Shown here: in pieces, positions 51,863 through 61,829 of the stretch | How positions within the stretch are numbered: position 1 is the first letter of the stretch | How the letters are laid out: the number at the start of each line of letters is the position of its first letter | Assembly (NCBI GenBank): GCA_030448185.1 | Contig: JAUJNL010000012.1 | Coordinates: forward strand, 1 to 64,000 | DNA length: 64,000 bases | Direction: 5' to 3' | Origin: Cytophagales bacterium | GTDB taxonomy: Bacteria; Bacteroidota; Bacteroidia; Cytophagales; 172606-1 | Notes under the pieces: generated by a model | Told to the model about the DNA's origin: nothing | Seen by the model: only the letters and a program-made list of their open reading frames with translations | Databases searched by the model: none | Made by a program: the position numbers and the translations under genes

Positions 51863-52421
51863 TTAACTGTTAATGGCATCCATGATTTCTTTGTCCATGG
51901 GCTTCACCTTGGAATCAAAGAACTTAACCACTTCACCTTTTTCATTGATCAGGTATTTGCAAAAATTCCAGGTAGGCTCCTGATTCACGTTTCCGTTCAG
52001 TTCCTTCTTGGAGAGCCACTGATATAATGGGTGCTGGTCTTCGCCTTTCACCGAAATTTTCTCAAACAGCTGGAAGGTTACGCCGTAATTCTTCTTACAG
52101 AATTCTTCGATTTCAGTATTCGAGCCGGGTTCTTGTCCCTTAAAATTATTAGCGGGAAAGCCCAGGATCACCAATTTATCACCGTACTGATCATGCAGCT
52201 TCTGCAAGTCGGCATATTAGGGCGTGTAACCGCACTTGGAAGCCACATTTACCACCAACACTTTCTTGCCTTTGTATTTTTGAGAAATCAATGGTTTGTC
52301 CGTCAATAGACTTTACTTTGAAATTGTAGAAGTTTTTCTGGGGTTTAGGCGTTTCGTTTTTACCACTAGTAAGGCCAAAGGCAGAGGCCAGCAAGGAAAA
52401 GGTCAGGACAAGGAGTTTCAT
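51863..52421 (-). pseudogene. Glutathione peroxidase, frameshift plus in-frame stop
   Basis: LQKLHDQYGDKLVILGFPANNFKGQEPGSNTEIEEFCKKNYGVTFQLFEKISVKG; N-part NFYNFKVKSIDGQTIDFS; ASKCGYTP*YADLQ across the stop. Confidence 0.85.
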
Positions 52422-52586
52422 GTTGGAAAGATTTAGGGTTAAGTTAATGTGCTGATATGCTAATAAATGGGTGATTAAAGATTTCTTGTGGCTTAGCGTC
52501 TTTGAAACTTTAGCCCTTTAATCAGGTGAACGCTTAATGATGGTACTCTTTTTAATCATGTAAATCCCGGTTCAGACATTCCGGAT

Positions 52587-53190
52587 TCAGACACCAAAAC
52601 GGACAGATTCAGTGAGCGTTGACAGAACGGAAATTTCCCGGTTCCAGCTGGAAGTAATCCAGTGCTGGTCTTTACCGGCTTCCATAATTTTTTCATTCGC
52701 TGTAAATACCCAGATCACCTTTTCAACCCCAGCGTTGAGTAATTCATCCGTTTTCTGATGATAATAGTTCATCGTTACGGCCACGTCTTCCAGATCGGCT
52801 TTCGTGTCTACCTCGATTACTACTTTGGGCGGAACCGCCAGATAATGATCCTGCAGGGGAACACCCTTCAGTTGGGCTTTCTCATAAATTGCAATATCAG
52901 ATTGCGCCATAGCTTTTGCGTGGTCATAAAGCCAAACTCATTGGTCATAACCAGATATTGTTGAGGTAGGTTGATATACAAATGTCGTAGTATACAACTA
53001 ATAATAAATCCTTGCTGGTAACCGCTTCCACGATAGATTCAATGGTTTTCGTGCCTTTGAGATACTGTTTATAGCCACGGTAATACACCGGTGAGCCGTC
53101 GGACAGCCGTTCGTAAACCAAGGCCTCCGGAATGGTTTTCCGCTGGGAAAAATTACGTTGAAACTTACTTTTATCCTTAAGGGTGGTCAT
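52587..53190 (-). pseudogene. Uma2-family (DUF820) putative nuclease, split by a frameshift
   Basis: PEALVYERLSDGSPVYYRGYKQYLKG plus VPPKVVIEVDTKADLEDVAVTMNYYHQKTDELLNAGVEKVIWVF. Confidence 0.7.
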
Positions 53191-53280
53191 AATCAGTAAA
53201 TACTAAAACTTTACTTGCTTCATCCCAATCTACACAAATCAATTTAATCATCGGCATCATTTCCATCAACAGTTCTGACA

Positions 53281-55062
53281 CTACATCCGTTCCGGCACGC
53301 CAATACCCAATAAAGCCATAGAACTGCGAATAATTGTCTGGGTATGCGCGGTCAGCCCACCCCTTATGTTTCTTTTTATTTCTGTTTGTGCATTGAAAAT
53401 AGAAAGTTCAGTGTAAAAACGACTATAAGTTCTGGACAAATCATAAGCATACTGAGCCAAGACCGAGGGTGCATATTGTTCACCAGCCTCCCTTACTTTT
53501 TCAGGAAAGGCCGCAAGGACCGCAATTACCTCTTTCTCCGCTGGATGCAACGTCTTTAAAGCTTCCCATCTTAACGCTATGTTCATCTGCTGGGCCGTAC
53601 GAACAATGGCGGCAGTACGGGCCTGAGAGAACTGGATGAAAGAAGCCGAATGGCCATTAAAATCGATTGATTCTTCCGGATTAAATAGCATCCGTTTTTT
53701 CGGATCAACCTTCAGCAGAAAATATTTCAAAGCTCCCAAACCAATCATTTCATAAAGCTGCTGCGCATAACTATCCTCGAAGTTCTCAATCTTGCCCAGT
53801 TCCTTGGTACGAGCTTCGGCAGTTTCCACCATTTCCTGCATTAGTTCGTCGGCATCCACTACCGTACCCTCCCGCGACTTCATTTTGCCCGTCGGCAGAT
53901 CTACCATACCATAGGAAAGGTGGTATAATCCGTTGGCGTAGGGCTTGCCCAGCTTCTTGAGGATCAGGAAAAGCACCTGAAAATGGTAATCCTGTTCGTT
54001 GCCGACCACGTAAATCGACTTATCCATTTTGTAGTCGCTGTACTTCAGGTCGGCTGTGCCCAAGTCCTGGGTCATGTATACGGAAGTACCGTCACTGCGC
54101 AGCAGCAGTTTCTCATCGAGACCGTCAGCAGTGAGGTCAATCCAGACGGAGCCATCGGATTTACGGTAGAAAACGCCTTTTTGCAAACCTTCCTCAATAA
54201 TGTCCTTGCCCAGCAAATACGTGTTTGATTCGTAGTAGAACTGATCAAAGGCTACGCCCATCCGCTGGTAGGTCCCTTCAAACCCCTGGTATACCCAGCC
54301 ATTCATCTTTTTCCAGAGTCCCACTACTTCCGCATCGCCCTGTTCCCACTTCCGCAGCATTTCCTGGGCCTCCTGGATCAAAGGCGCTTGTTTTTTGGCT
54401 TCTTCCTCACCCACGCCCTGATTTTTTAGGGCGTCAATCTCTCTCTTGTAGGCTTTGTCAAACTCGACGTAGTACTTACCGATCAGGTGGTCGCCCTTGA
54501 TTCCGGCCGATTCCGGCGTTTCTCCCTGGCCAAATTTCTGGTAAGCCAGCATCGACTTGCAGATGTGAATACCACGGTCATTGACCAGGTTGGCCCGTAC
54601 TACTTTATAACCATTGGCCTTCAATATTTCCGAGACTGAATAGCCCAGGAAGTTGTTCCGTAAGTGTCCCAGGTGCAGGGGCTTATTGGTATTGGGGGAA
54701 GAGTACTCCACCATCACCGTCTCTCCGTTAGCCGGAGCGTAGCCATAGTTTTCGTCAGCCACCAGTGCTGCAAATACGTCTAACCAGACCTCGTCGGTCA
54801 GCGTCAGGTTTAGAAATCCCTGCACTACGTTGAACCGGGCTACCACATGGGTGCTGCTGCGCAGGTATTCGCCGATCAGGTTGGCCGTTTCGGGCGGACT
54901 CTTACGGGTAAGTTTGGCGTAGGGGAACGTGACAAAGGTATGGGAACCTTCAAATTCCTTGCGGGTTGGCTGCAAGGGTACTTCCGAAGCAGGCAACTCT
55001 ACGCCAAACAATTCTTTTAATGCCTGACTGACAGACTGTTGCAAAACGGTTTCTATTTGCAT
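53281..55062 (-). CDS. argS: Arginyl-tRNA synthetase
   Basis: VMVEYSSPNTNKPLHLGHLRNNFLG (HIGH region), GMVDLPTGKMKSREGTVVDADEL (KMSKS region). Confidence 0.97.
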   Translation of the reverse strand: MQIETVLQQSVSQALKELFGVELPASEVPLQPTRKEFEGSHTFVTFPYAKLTRKSPPETANLIGEYLRSSTHVVARFNVVQGFLNLTLTDEVWLDVFAALVADENYGYAPANGETVMVEYSSPNTNKPLHLGHLRNNFLGYSVSEILKANGYKVVRANLVNDRGIHICKSMLAYQKFGQGETPESAGIKGDHLIGKYYVEFDKAYKREIDALKNQGVGEEEAKKQAPLIQEAQEMLRKWEQGDAEVVGLWKKMNGWVYQGFEGTYQRMGVAFDQFYYESNTYLLGKDIIEEGLQKGVFYRKSDGSVWIDLTADGLDEKLLLRSDGTSVYMTQDLGTADLKYSDYKMDKSIYVVGNEQDYHFQVLFLILKKLGKPYANGLYHLSYGMVDLPTGKMKSREGTVVDADELMQEMVETAEARTKELGKIENFEDSYAQQLYEMIGLGALKYFLLKVDPKKRMLFNPEESIDFNGHSASFIQFSQARTAAIVRTAQQMNIALRWEALKTLHPAEKEVIAVLAAFPEKVREAGEQYAPSVLAQYAYDLSRTYSRFYTELSIFNAQTEIKRNIRGGLTAHTQTIIRSSMALLGIGVPERM

Positions 55063-55277
55063 AAAGGGTAAATAACACAGTCTTTTCTATCGTGCCGATA
55101 ATGGAACGAATGGGAAAAACAGTGCGTTTTGGATAAATGAATCATTGCACATAAGCGGAAAACGCCGTAAAATCACCTGGAAGCCAGCCATTTTAAATTT
55201 CCGTTAAGTGCATTGCAAAGATGCTCTTTTCTGGTCATTTTCGCACTCTTACTTTTAAAAGCCCCCTAGCCGCCACG

Positions 55278-56669
55278 ATGCAGAGCTACATTGATCTCAT
55301 TGAACAAACCTTTGAATTTCCAACCAAAGAATTCAAAGTAGAAAATAATGAATTGCTTTTTAATGATGTACCCCTGACGGACATTATTAAGGAATACGGA
55401 ACCCCGATGAAGGTAACGTACCTGCCTAAAATCAGTGAGCACATTCAGAACGCCAAACGGATTTTTAGTGGCGCTATTAAGAAATACAAGTATAAAGGCA
55501 GCTATACGTATTGCTACTGCACCAAATCATCACACTTTCAGTTTGTGATTGAGGAAGCCCTGAAGAATGGTATTCACCTGGAAACTTCTTCGGCTTTTGA
55601 TATCGAAATTATCAAGGATCTGCATAAACGGGGCAAGATTGACGAAAATATTTATATTATCTGCAATGGCTATAAACGGCCCCTGTATACGGATAACATC
55701 AGCCAGCTGCTCAATGAAGGCTTCCGTAACTGCATGCCCATTCTGGACAACCTGACCGAATTGGACGCCTATGATACGAAAGTAGAAGGCCCCGTGCAAC
55801 TGGGTATCCGGATTGCGGCTGACGAGGAACCTAACTTTGAGTTTTATACCTCCCGGTTAGGCATCCGGTACAGTGATGTGAATATGCTGTACAAGGAACG
55901 TATCAAGAACAATCCGAAGTATAGCCTGAAGATGCTGCACTTCTTCATCAATACGGGCATGAAGGATACCGCTTACTACTGGAGTGAGCTGAGCCGCTTC
56001 ATTTACAAGTATTGCGAATTGAAAAAAATCTGTCCTGAATTAGATACCATCGATATTGGCGGAGGATTTCCGATTAAGACTTCCCTTACGTTTGAATACG
56101 ACTATGAGTACATGGCAGACCAGGTGATTGAAAACATTCAGTGGATCTGCGAGAAAAACAATGTGCCCGTACCGAATATTTTTACGGAGTTTGGCAGCTA
56201 TACCGTGGGGGAAAGCGGTGCCGTAATTTATTCAGTGATCGACCAGAAGTTGCAGAATGACAAAGAGTTATGGTACATGATTGATGGCTCATTCATCACG
56301 CATCTGCCCGATGCCTGGGGGCTCAACCAGAAGTACATCATGATGGCCATTAACAACTGGGACAATACCTACCATAAGGTGAATCTGGGCGGACTTACCT
56401 GTGACAGTATGGATTATTATAATTCAGAAGCTCATACGTCAGAAGTGTTCCTGCCCCGCATTGATGAAGGGGAAACCTTATACATCGGTTTCTTCCATAC
56501 GGGAGCCTACCAGGAGTCATTGGGAGGCTACGGCGGGATACAGCACTGTTTGATTCCGGCGCCCAAGCACATAATCATTGACCGGGATGCGGATGGCAAG
56601 ATTGTGTCGAGATTATTTGCCCCGGAACAAACCAGTGAATCGATGCTCAAGATATTGGGATACAAGTAA
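55278..56669 (+). CDS. PLP-dependent (fold III) arginine decarboxylase
   Basis: SYTYCYCTKSSHFQFVIEEALKNGIHLETSSAFDIEI; DIGGGFP; FTEFGSYTVGESGA. Confidence 0.88.
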   Translation: MQSYIDLIEQTFEFPTKEFKVENNELLFNDVPLTDIIKEYGTPMKVTYLPKISEHIQNAKRIFSGAIKKYKYKGSYTYCYCTKSSHFQFVIEEALKNGIHLETSSAFDIEIIKDLHKRGKIDENIYIICNGYKRPLYTDNISQLLNEGFRNCMPILDNLTELDAYDTKVEGPVQLGIRIAADEEPNFEFYTSRLGIRYSDVNMLYKERIKNNPKYSLKMLHFFINTGMKDTAYYWSELSRFIYKYCELKKICPELDTIDIGGGFPIKTSLTFEYDYEYMADQVIENIQWICEKNNVPVPNIFTEFGSYTVGESGAVIYSVIDQKLQNDKELWYMIDGSFITHLPDAWGLNQKYIMMAINNWDNTYHKVNLGGLTCDSMDYYNSEAHTSEVFLPRIDEGETLYIGFFHTGAYQESLGGYGGIQHCLIPAPKHIIIDRDADGKIVSRLFAPEQTSESMLKILGYK

Positions 56670-56808
56670 GTGATGCGGATAGAAAAATAAGGGGTATATT
56701 ATAAAACATTACACTTATTTTTCGTTAATAGTCAGACGCAGAGCATGGGGGTGATTGTAGTCCGGAAATTATCACTACTTTTAGATAAAGATTTTCACAA
56801 ATATCGGT

Positions 56809-56949
56809 ATGAAAAAAATCGTTTTACTTGCTTTTGTTGCCACCGTTGCGCTGTCGTCTTGTGCCCGCAGATACACCTGCCCCACATACTCCAAAGCTAC
56901 TGATAAGCAGCATCAAAGCATTCAGACTCCTGATAAAGCCCGCGCATAA
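56809..56949 (+). CDS. 46-aa small lipoprotein
   Basis: MKKIVLLAFVATVALSSCARRYTCPTYSKATDKQHQSIQTPDKARA; lipobox LSSC; followed by a terminator; not in the supplied ORF track. Confidence 0.75.
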   Translation: MKKIVLLAFVATVALSSCARRYTCPTYSKATDKQHQSIQTPDKARA

Positions 56950-56976
56950 CGGGTTTTTAAGGAATCAAGCGTTTCA

Positions 56977-57010
56977 TCCCCTGCGCAAATGCACAGGGGA
57001 TTTTTTATTT
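56977..57010 (+). terminator. Rho-independent terminator
   Basis: tcccctgcgcaaatgcacaggggattttttattt. Confidence 0.88.
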
Positions 57011-57079
57011 AGCGCAATGCCCACTTCACCCCTCTTCCTCCGAACCTTGAACATCGCTAACCGAACCTCGAAAATATTC

Positions 57080-58930
57080 TCAATATTTCTGGACTTCATC
57101 CAGTTTGCGGTTCAGTTCGAAGGCAGCGCTGATTAGCCCCAGATGGGTGAAGGCCTGCGGAAAATTGCCCAGATGTTCACCCCGGAAACCGAGTTGTTCG
57201 GCAAACAGCCCCAGATGGTTGGCGTAACCCAGCATCTTTTCAAAGATCAGCCGGGCCTTTTCTACCTGCCCGGACCGGGCCAGGCATTCTACGTACCAGA
57301 AGCTGCACATGTTAAAGGTGCCTTCTTCACCCAGTAAGCCGTCGGAGGCGCCACTATCCGTGCGGTACCGGTACACCAAAGAATCGGAAACCAGCTCTTT
57401 TTCAATGGCCTCCATCGTACTGAGCCATTTGGGTTCGTAGGGGTTGATAAACCGGATCAGCGGCATCAACAAGGCGGCGGCATCCAAAATTTCTGCCCCC
57501 TTGTACTGCACAAAAGCCTTCTTTTTTTCGCTCCAGAAGTTAGCATAAATATCTTTATATATTTCATCCTTGACCTCACGCCATCGGCTTATGGGGGACG
57601 GGAAAGACCGGGAATCAGCCACCCGGATGGCCCGGTCCAGGGCTACCCAGCACATAAACCGCGATTGCAGAAACTCCCGTTTTTCGTTGCGAACTTCCCA
57701 GATTCCATGGTCAGGTTGGTTCCAGTTTTTACAAACAAACTCTACCTGGGGCTCCATTTTCTGCCAGAACTCATACGTGACTGGTCCGCCATATTTATTG
57801 TATAAGTAAATAGAATCCATCAGTTCGCCGTAAATATCCAGCTGAAACTGCGAATAGGCTGCATTGCCGACTCGAATAGGAAAAGAACCAGCATATCCTT
57901 CCAGATGCGGGAGTGTAGTTTCTTCCAATTCAGGATCGCCATCAATCTTATACATAAGCTGCAAGGTTCCCTGCTGCTCGGTGATCTGGGTCAGTTCATT
58001 TCCGATCCAGGTCATAAAAGCCGCTGCTTCTTCCATCAGCCCAAGCCGCAGAAAGGCGTACATGGTAAAAGCGGCATCCCGTACCCAGGTGTAGCGGTAA
58101 TCCCAGTTGCGGCTCCCCCCGATCACGGAAGGCAGCCCGAAAGTAGGCGCCGCTACCGCCGATCCGAACTGATAGGAAGTCAGAAGTTTGAGGGTCAGCG
58201 CCGACCGGTTTACCGTCTCCCGCCAGCGGCCCGTATACTCAGATTTGCCAATCCAGCTTTTCCAGAAATTGACGGTAGCATGAAAACTATCAGTGGTATA
58301 ATACCGGATCGCTTCGGCTGGCTCACGCTGCGTTTCGGTGGATAGGGCCTCCAGTACAAAACAGGCTTGTTGCTTTTCGCCCAGGGTAAAATCGGCATAC
58401 ACATCCTGGCCTTCTATTACCATAGGTACGTCGCTGATCAGCCGGAAGGCCGTTTGATCTTCCCCCTGGCTCCGGAAAATAATTTCATACCCTTCTCCTT
58501 CCAACGTGTGTCCGGCCCGGGCGTAATCAAAGCGGGGCTGGCAGCGCATCCGGAGTTTCATCTCCCCGCGGGGCACTACCACGCTACGAACCAAAACGCA
58601 GTTTTTCTCCTCCGCTTTTACGGGCATGAAATCGGTGATTTCGGCCACACCTTGCCCAGATAAGAAGCGGGTAAACAGTATGGTGGTATCGGGCAGGTAG
58701 AGTTGCTTGAGGTCAACCTCCGGTTTTTGGTCTGGCTCCTCAGCCACCGCCGGACGAATATCAAAAAAACCACCCTTCTCCTTATCTAGCAGCGCAGCAA
58801 AAATACTGGGTGAATCAAAACGGGTAAAACACATAAAATCAATGGAGCCTTCCGTTGAAATCAGTGCCACGGTATGAAGGTTACCGATAATGCCATAGTT
58901 ACCGATGGGTTGATAGCTGTTATTGTTCAT
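57080..58930 (-). CDS. Glycoside hydrolase family 15 (glucoamylase/trehalase-like)
   Basis: YQPIGNYGIIGNLHTVALISTEGSIDFMCFTRFDSPSIFAALLD; SRNWDYRYTWVRDAAFTMYA; HLGLFAEQLGFRGEHLGNFPQAFTHLGLI. Confidence 0.95.
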   Translation of the reverse strand: MNNNSYQPIGNYGIIGNLHTVALISTEGSIDFMCFTRFDSPSIFAALLDKEKGGFFDIRPAVAEEPDQKPEVDLKQLYLPDTTILFTRFLSGQGVAEITDFMPVKAEEKNCVLVRSVVVPRGEMKLRMRCQPRFDYARAGHTLEGEGYEIIFRSQGEDQTAFRLISDVPMVIEGQDVYADFTLGEKQQACFVLEALSTETQREPAEAIRYYTTDSFHATVNFWKSWIGKSEYTGRWRETVNRSALTLKLLTSYQFGSAVAAPTFGLPSVIGGSRNWDYRYTWVRDAAFTMYAFLRLGLMEEAAAFMTWIGNELTQITEQQGTLQLMYKIDGDPELEETTLPHLEGYAGSFPIRVGNAAYSQFQLDIYGELMDSIYLYNKYGGPVTYEFWQKMEPQVEFVCKNWNQPDHGIWEVRNEKREFLQSRFMCWVALDRAIRVADSRSFPSPISRWREVKDEIYKDIYANFWSEKKKAFVQYKGAEILDAAALLMPLIRFINPYEPKWLSTMEAIEKELVSDSLVYRYRTDSGASDGLLGEEGTFNMCSFWYVECLARSGQVEKARLIFEKMLGYANHLGLFAEQLGFRGEHLGNFPQAFTHLGLISAAFELNRKLDEVQKY

Positions 58931-59036
58931 AAAGAGTTACGTATTTGTTCCTTTACGTAAAACGATGCTTTTAGGTATAAACTTAAATTCCGGCGGAAAA
59001 ATAATTCTCTTGAGCAGAATGCTTAGCAGTCGTTGT

Positions 59037-59960
59037 TTAGTCTTTTTTGGTAATCACCAGGTTCCGGAAATGAGCTTCGGTACCCGAACCAATCCACAAG
59101 CCTACACTGCCTGCGTGAGTTGGGCCGTGCTTTAAGTCGTTGATGATCAAAGTAGGTTGTTCCTGCCCGTGGACGTAGAGTTTGGCTTTATCCTCTTCCA
59201 CTTCAATTTTTACTTTCGTCCATGCGCCTACCGCTAAGTCCACGTAGGATTCGTACTTTTCGGGCGTTTCTTTGCGGCTCTTTTCCCAGGGAAGGTCGGG
59301 ATAGGAAATATACTGCACGGAGTGGTTTCTACGGACTTGGTCCTGGGCTCTGCCATTGGTGGGCCGTAAATAAATGCACTCGAACTTGGAATCATGCCCA
59401 CTAATGCGAAAGGCAATGCCGACAAAACCACGAGCTGATTCTACGGCTGTAGCCGAGGACTTTCCTGCCAGCTCTACTTCGATGATCCCATTGCGGAAAG
59501 TAATATCTTTAAGTTTGGCGTATTTTACTTCCGAGGTAATGCCCTTAGCGGTATCGGCTACCCGTACGGACTGCTTTCCTAATACTACTTTAACACTTTA
59601 GATAGGTGTATGACAAATTGCAGATGTTCATCCCTAATACTACTTTAACACTTTAGATAGGTGTATGACAAATTGCAGATGTTCATCCGCATTTGTAATG
59701 CGGATGGCGGAGTTCAGCATTTTAAATGCTGCTTTAAAGGGTTCCGCATTGCAAATGCGGAACAACCAGACAACCAAAGGTTATACGTATGATCTAAAGT
59801 GTTAAAGTAGTACTAAATAAGATTCAGAAACCACTGTTACATGAACCGGCAGGAGTCCCTCCGTACTTTTTAAGGCGATGGTCTGTTTGCCGTTCTGGCC
59901 TATTGCTTCCTTGCAAAACAGCAGCATTACGGCGAATAATAGTATTGTTCCGATACGCAT
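59037..59960 (-). pseudogene. Secreted DUF1080 (3-keto-disaccharide hydrolase-like) protein, interrupted by a MITE-like element
   Basis: C-part ...GFVGIAFRISGHDSKFECIYLRPTNGRAQDQVRRNHSVQYISYPDLPWEK... to 59037; N-part MRIGTILLFAVMLLFCKEAIGQNGKQTIALKSTEGLLPVHVTVVSESYL from 59960; the frame is continuous when 59583-59816 is removed. Confidence 0.85.
59583..59812. mobile_element. Non-autonomous MITE-like palindromic insertion (~230 bp including a 55-bp tandem duplication)
   Basis: TIRs tactactttaacactttagat / atctaaagtgttaaagtagta (21 bp, perfect) flanked by CTAA at 59579-59582 and 59813-59816; three internal palindromes. Confidence 0.88.
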
Positions 59961-60002
59961 ATTGGCAGTCAATGGGGTATTGGTAGTCCTTATTATTGTT
60001 TA

Positions 60003-60584
60003 TTACTGGTACTGGACTCGAAAAACAAACTTGTATTGTTCTTCTAAACGTTGATCAAAATGATTCACTTTACTTCCTGCAGGAGGAAATACTCGCCAGG
60101 CGCCTCCAGAATTAAAAGAAGTAAATTCATACTCGGGTAACAGGGTGAGCTTCTGTTGGGTAACTATTTCCTGCGCCTCTCTTTGGGCTTCCAGTATAAT
60201 TGATAAGAGTAACTCAATATGGTTTTCTGCTTTAAAAAGAGCTTTTCTAACCGTACCATCTACTTGGGGATGGCCTTCTAAGTAAACTTCCACTTTCTGA
60301 TAAGATTCCCAATTAAGTAACAGGGTATAAGAAGGATAATTATAGGCAAATTCCCCGTTTTGCATATGATTTTCAACTGGTCCCTGGAAGGGTATTCTTG
60401 TTTCTCGTAGGAAGGCGAGTAATGCCTCATGCTCCCTTTCTAAAGACCGCTGGTAAACTGACTGATCAGGAAAAATAAACATGGTTACAAACTCTATCGC
60501 TTCGGGAACGGCTGTGCTTTCCTGCTTACTGTATATTTCTATTTCAAGGTGGTTATCGCATGGTTCAGTGTTAGTGGCTGGCAT
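60003..60584 (-). CDS. Hypothetical protein
   Basis: Complete 193-aa ORF, no recognised motif. Confidence 0.45.
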   Translation of the reverse strand: MPATNTEPCDNHLEIEIYSKQESTAVPEAIEFVTMFIFPDQSVYQRSLEREHEALLAFLRETRIPFQGPVENHMQNGEFAYNYPSYTLLLNWESYQKVEVYLEGHPQVDGTVRKALFKAENHIELLLSIILEAQREAQEIVTQQKLTLLPEYEFTSFNSGGAWRVFPPAGSKVNHFDQRLEEQYKFVFRVQYQ

Positions 60585-60664
60585 AATTCATCAGTCAAGG
60601 TTAACTATTCTTTACAGTCCATTGGCTTTCATTCATTTTATTTTTTGCCGGTAAACAGTAGTAG

Positions 60665-61303
60665 CTAAAATTGAATGGTTTGTACCGTATTCAAAAACTC
60701 TTGAAAGTATTTAGGGGCCTGGGTAATCCTTAGATTTTGAAAATCTTTTCTTGGCATATAGTTCTTTAGAATAAGCAAGCATTCGGCTAAATCATTTTGT
60801 CGGCTGCCAAATCTAGTTCCGGATAATAACTCAAACCCAAAATCAGCATATAATTTTATGGCTCGATAACTAGCTGGTTGCGTGTGAAGATAAACCGGGT
60901 AGCTGTCTTCTTGCAAGTCTCGCATAATGATCGAAAACAGGGCTCTGCCAATGCCTTTCCCTTCGTAATCTTTCAATACTTTAAACCATTGAATGGTATT
61001 AAATGCATCATACGCTTTCCACAACAGGCAGGTAGCAATCGGTCTATCTTGGGTATTACATACAAACAAGGTGTTGGAAAAGAATAACGATTCCTTTCCG
61101 CCATACGTAGTTTGGAAGTATTCCTCCATAAACCCTTCATACCCGGCAGCAGTAACCGGATCATCAAAAGGCATTGCTTTCCAAATATTGAACTCATCCG
61201 GCCGGCAACTTCTTACATAGTAACCCAGGGGTAGTTTAGCAAGAGCTTCCTTATGTAATGCCTCACACATCATAAAAATATTTTTATCCGGCATTTCTTC
61301 CAT
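60665..61303 (-). CDS. GNAT-family acetyltransferase
   Basis: TIQWFKVLKDYEGKGIGRALFSIIMRDLQEDSYPVYLHTQPASYRAIKLYADFGFELL. Confidence 0.85.
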   Translation of the reverse strand: MEEMPDKNIFMMCEALHKEALAKLPLGYYVRSCRPDEFNIWKAMPFDDPVTAAGYEGFMEEYFQTTYGGKESLFFSNTLFVCNTQDRPIATCLLWKAYDAFNTIQWFKVLKDYEGKGIGRALFSIIMRDLQEDSYPVYLHTQPASYRAIKLYADFGFELLSGTRFGSRQNDLAECLLILKNYMPRKDFQNLRITQAPKYFQEFLNTVQTIQF

Positions 61304-61829
61304 CTCTGTGAGTTGTGTTTTTGCGTGCCACTAACGTAGCATGGCGTACCATGCATTTCATACGCTGAGCCCATTGCAGTGAGATTCTGCGCTGGGGAAG
61401 GCCGGTTAACGGGGAATAAGGTGTTGGTGACAGAACTTATTCCTTTAACCTATCCAAAGGCTCATTGATTTGAGAAGTATCCACCCACCTTTCTCTTTTT
61501 TGAATACTAATAAGCTTCCTGAACCTGTAGTAGGTGCTCCTGTTCCACTATGCTCCATCACGGCAATGGTCCCATTTTATTAAACAGGGGTTTAGAGTAT
61601 TTATGCAGGCCATAATTTCCATATTTAGCTCGATATTCCTCCCAGCTCTGTTCAAGCTGTTCCGGATTTTCAGGTAGAGTAAAGATTGAATCTTGTGCTT
61701 ATGGAGAAAGGCGCGCCAGCACAACAATTTCATAATCAATCATCAGACTATGCCGGCTTGACTTATCGTATGCATTGTTACCGCCGGCGCCCTTTTCAAG
61801 GGCATTTACTGCCCGTAGAAAAATTGCTT

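Noticed and set aside
59578-59812. Possible CRISPR-like or tRNA-like structure
   Set aside because: TIRs plus a target duplication and frame restoration point to an inserted element; no cloverleaf or spacer pattern.
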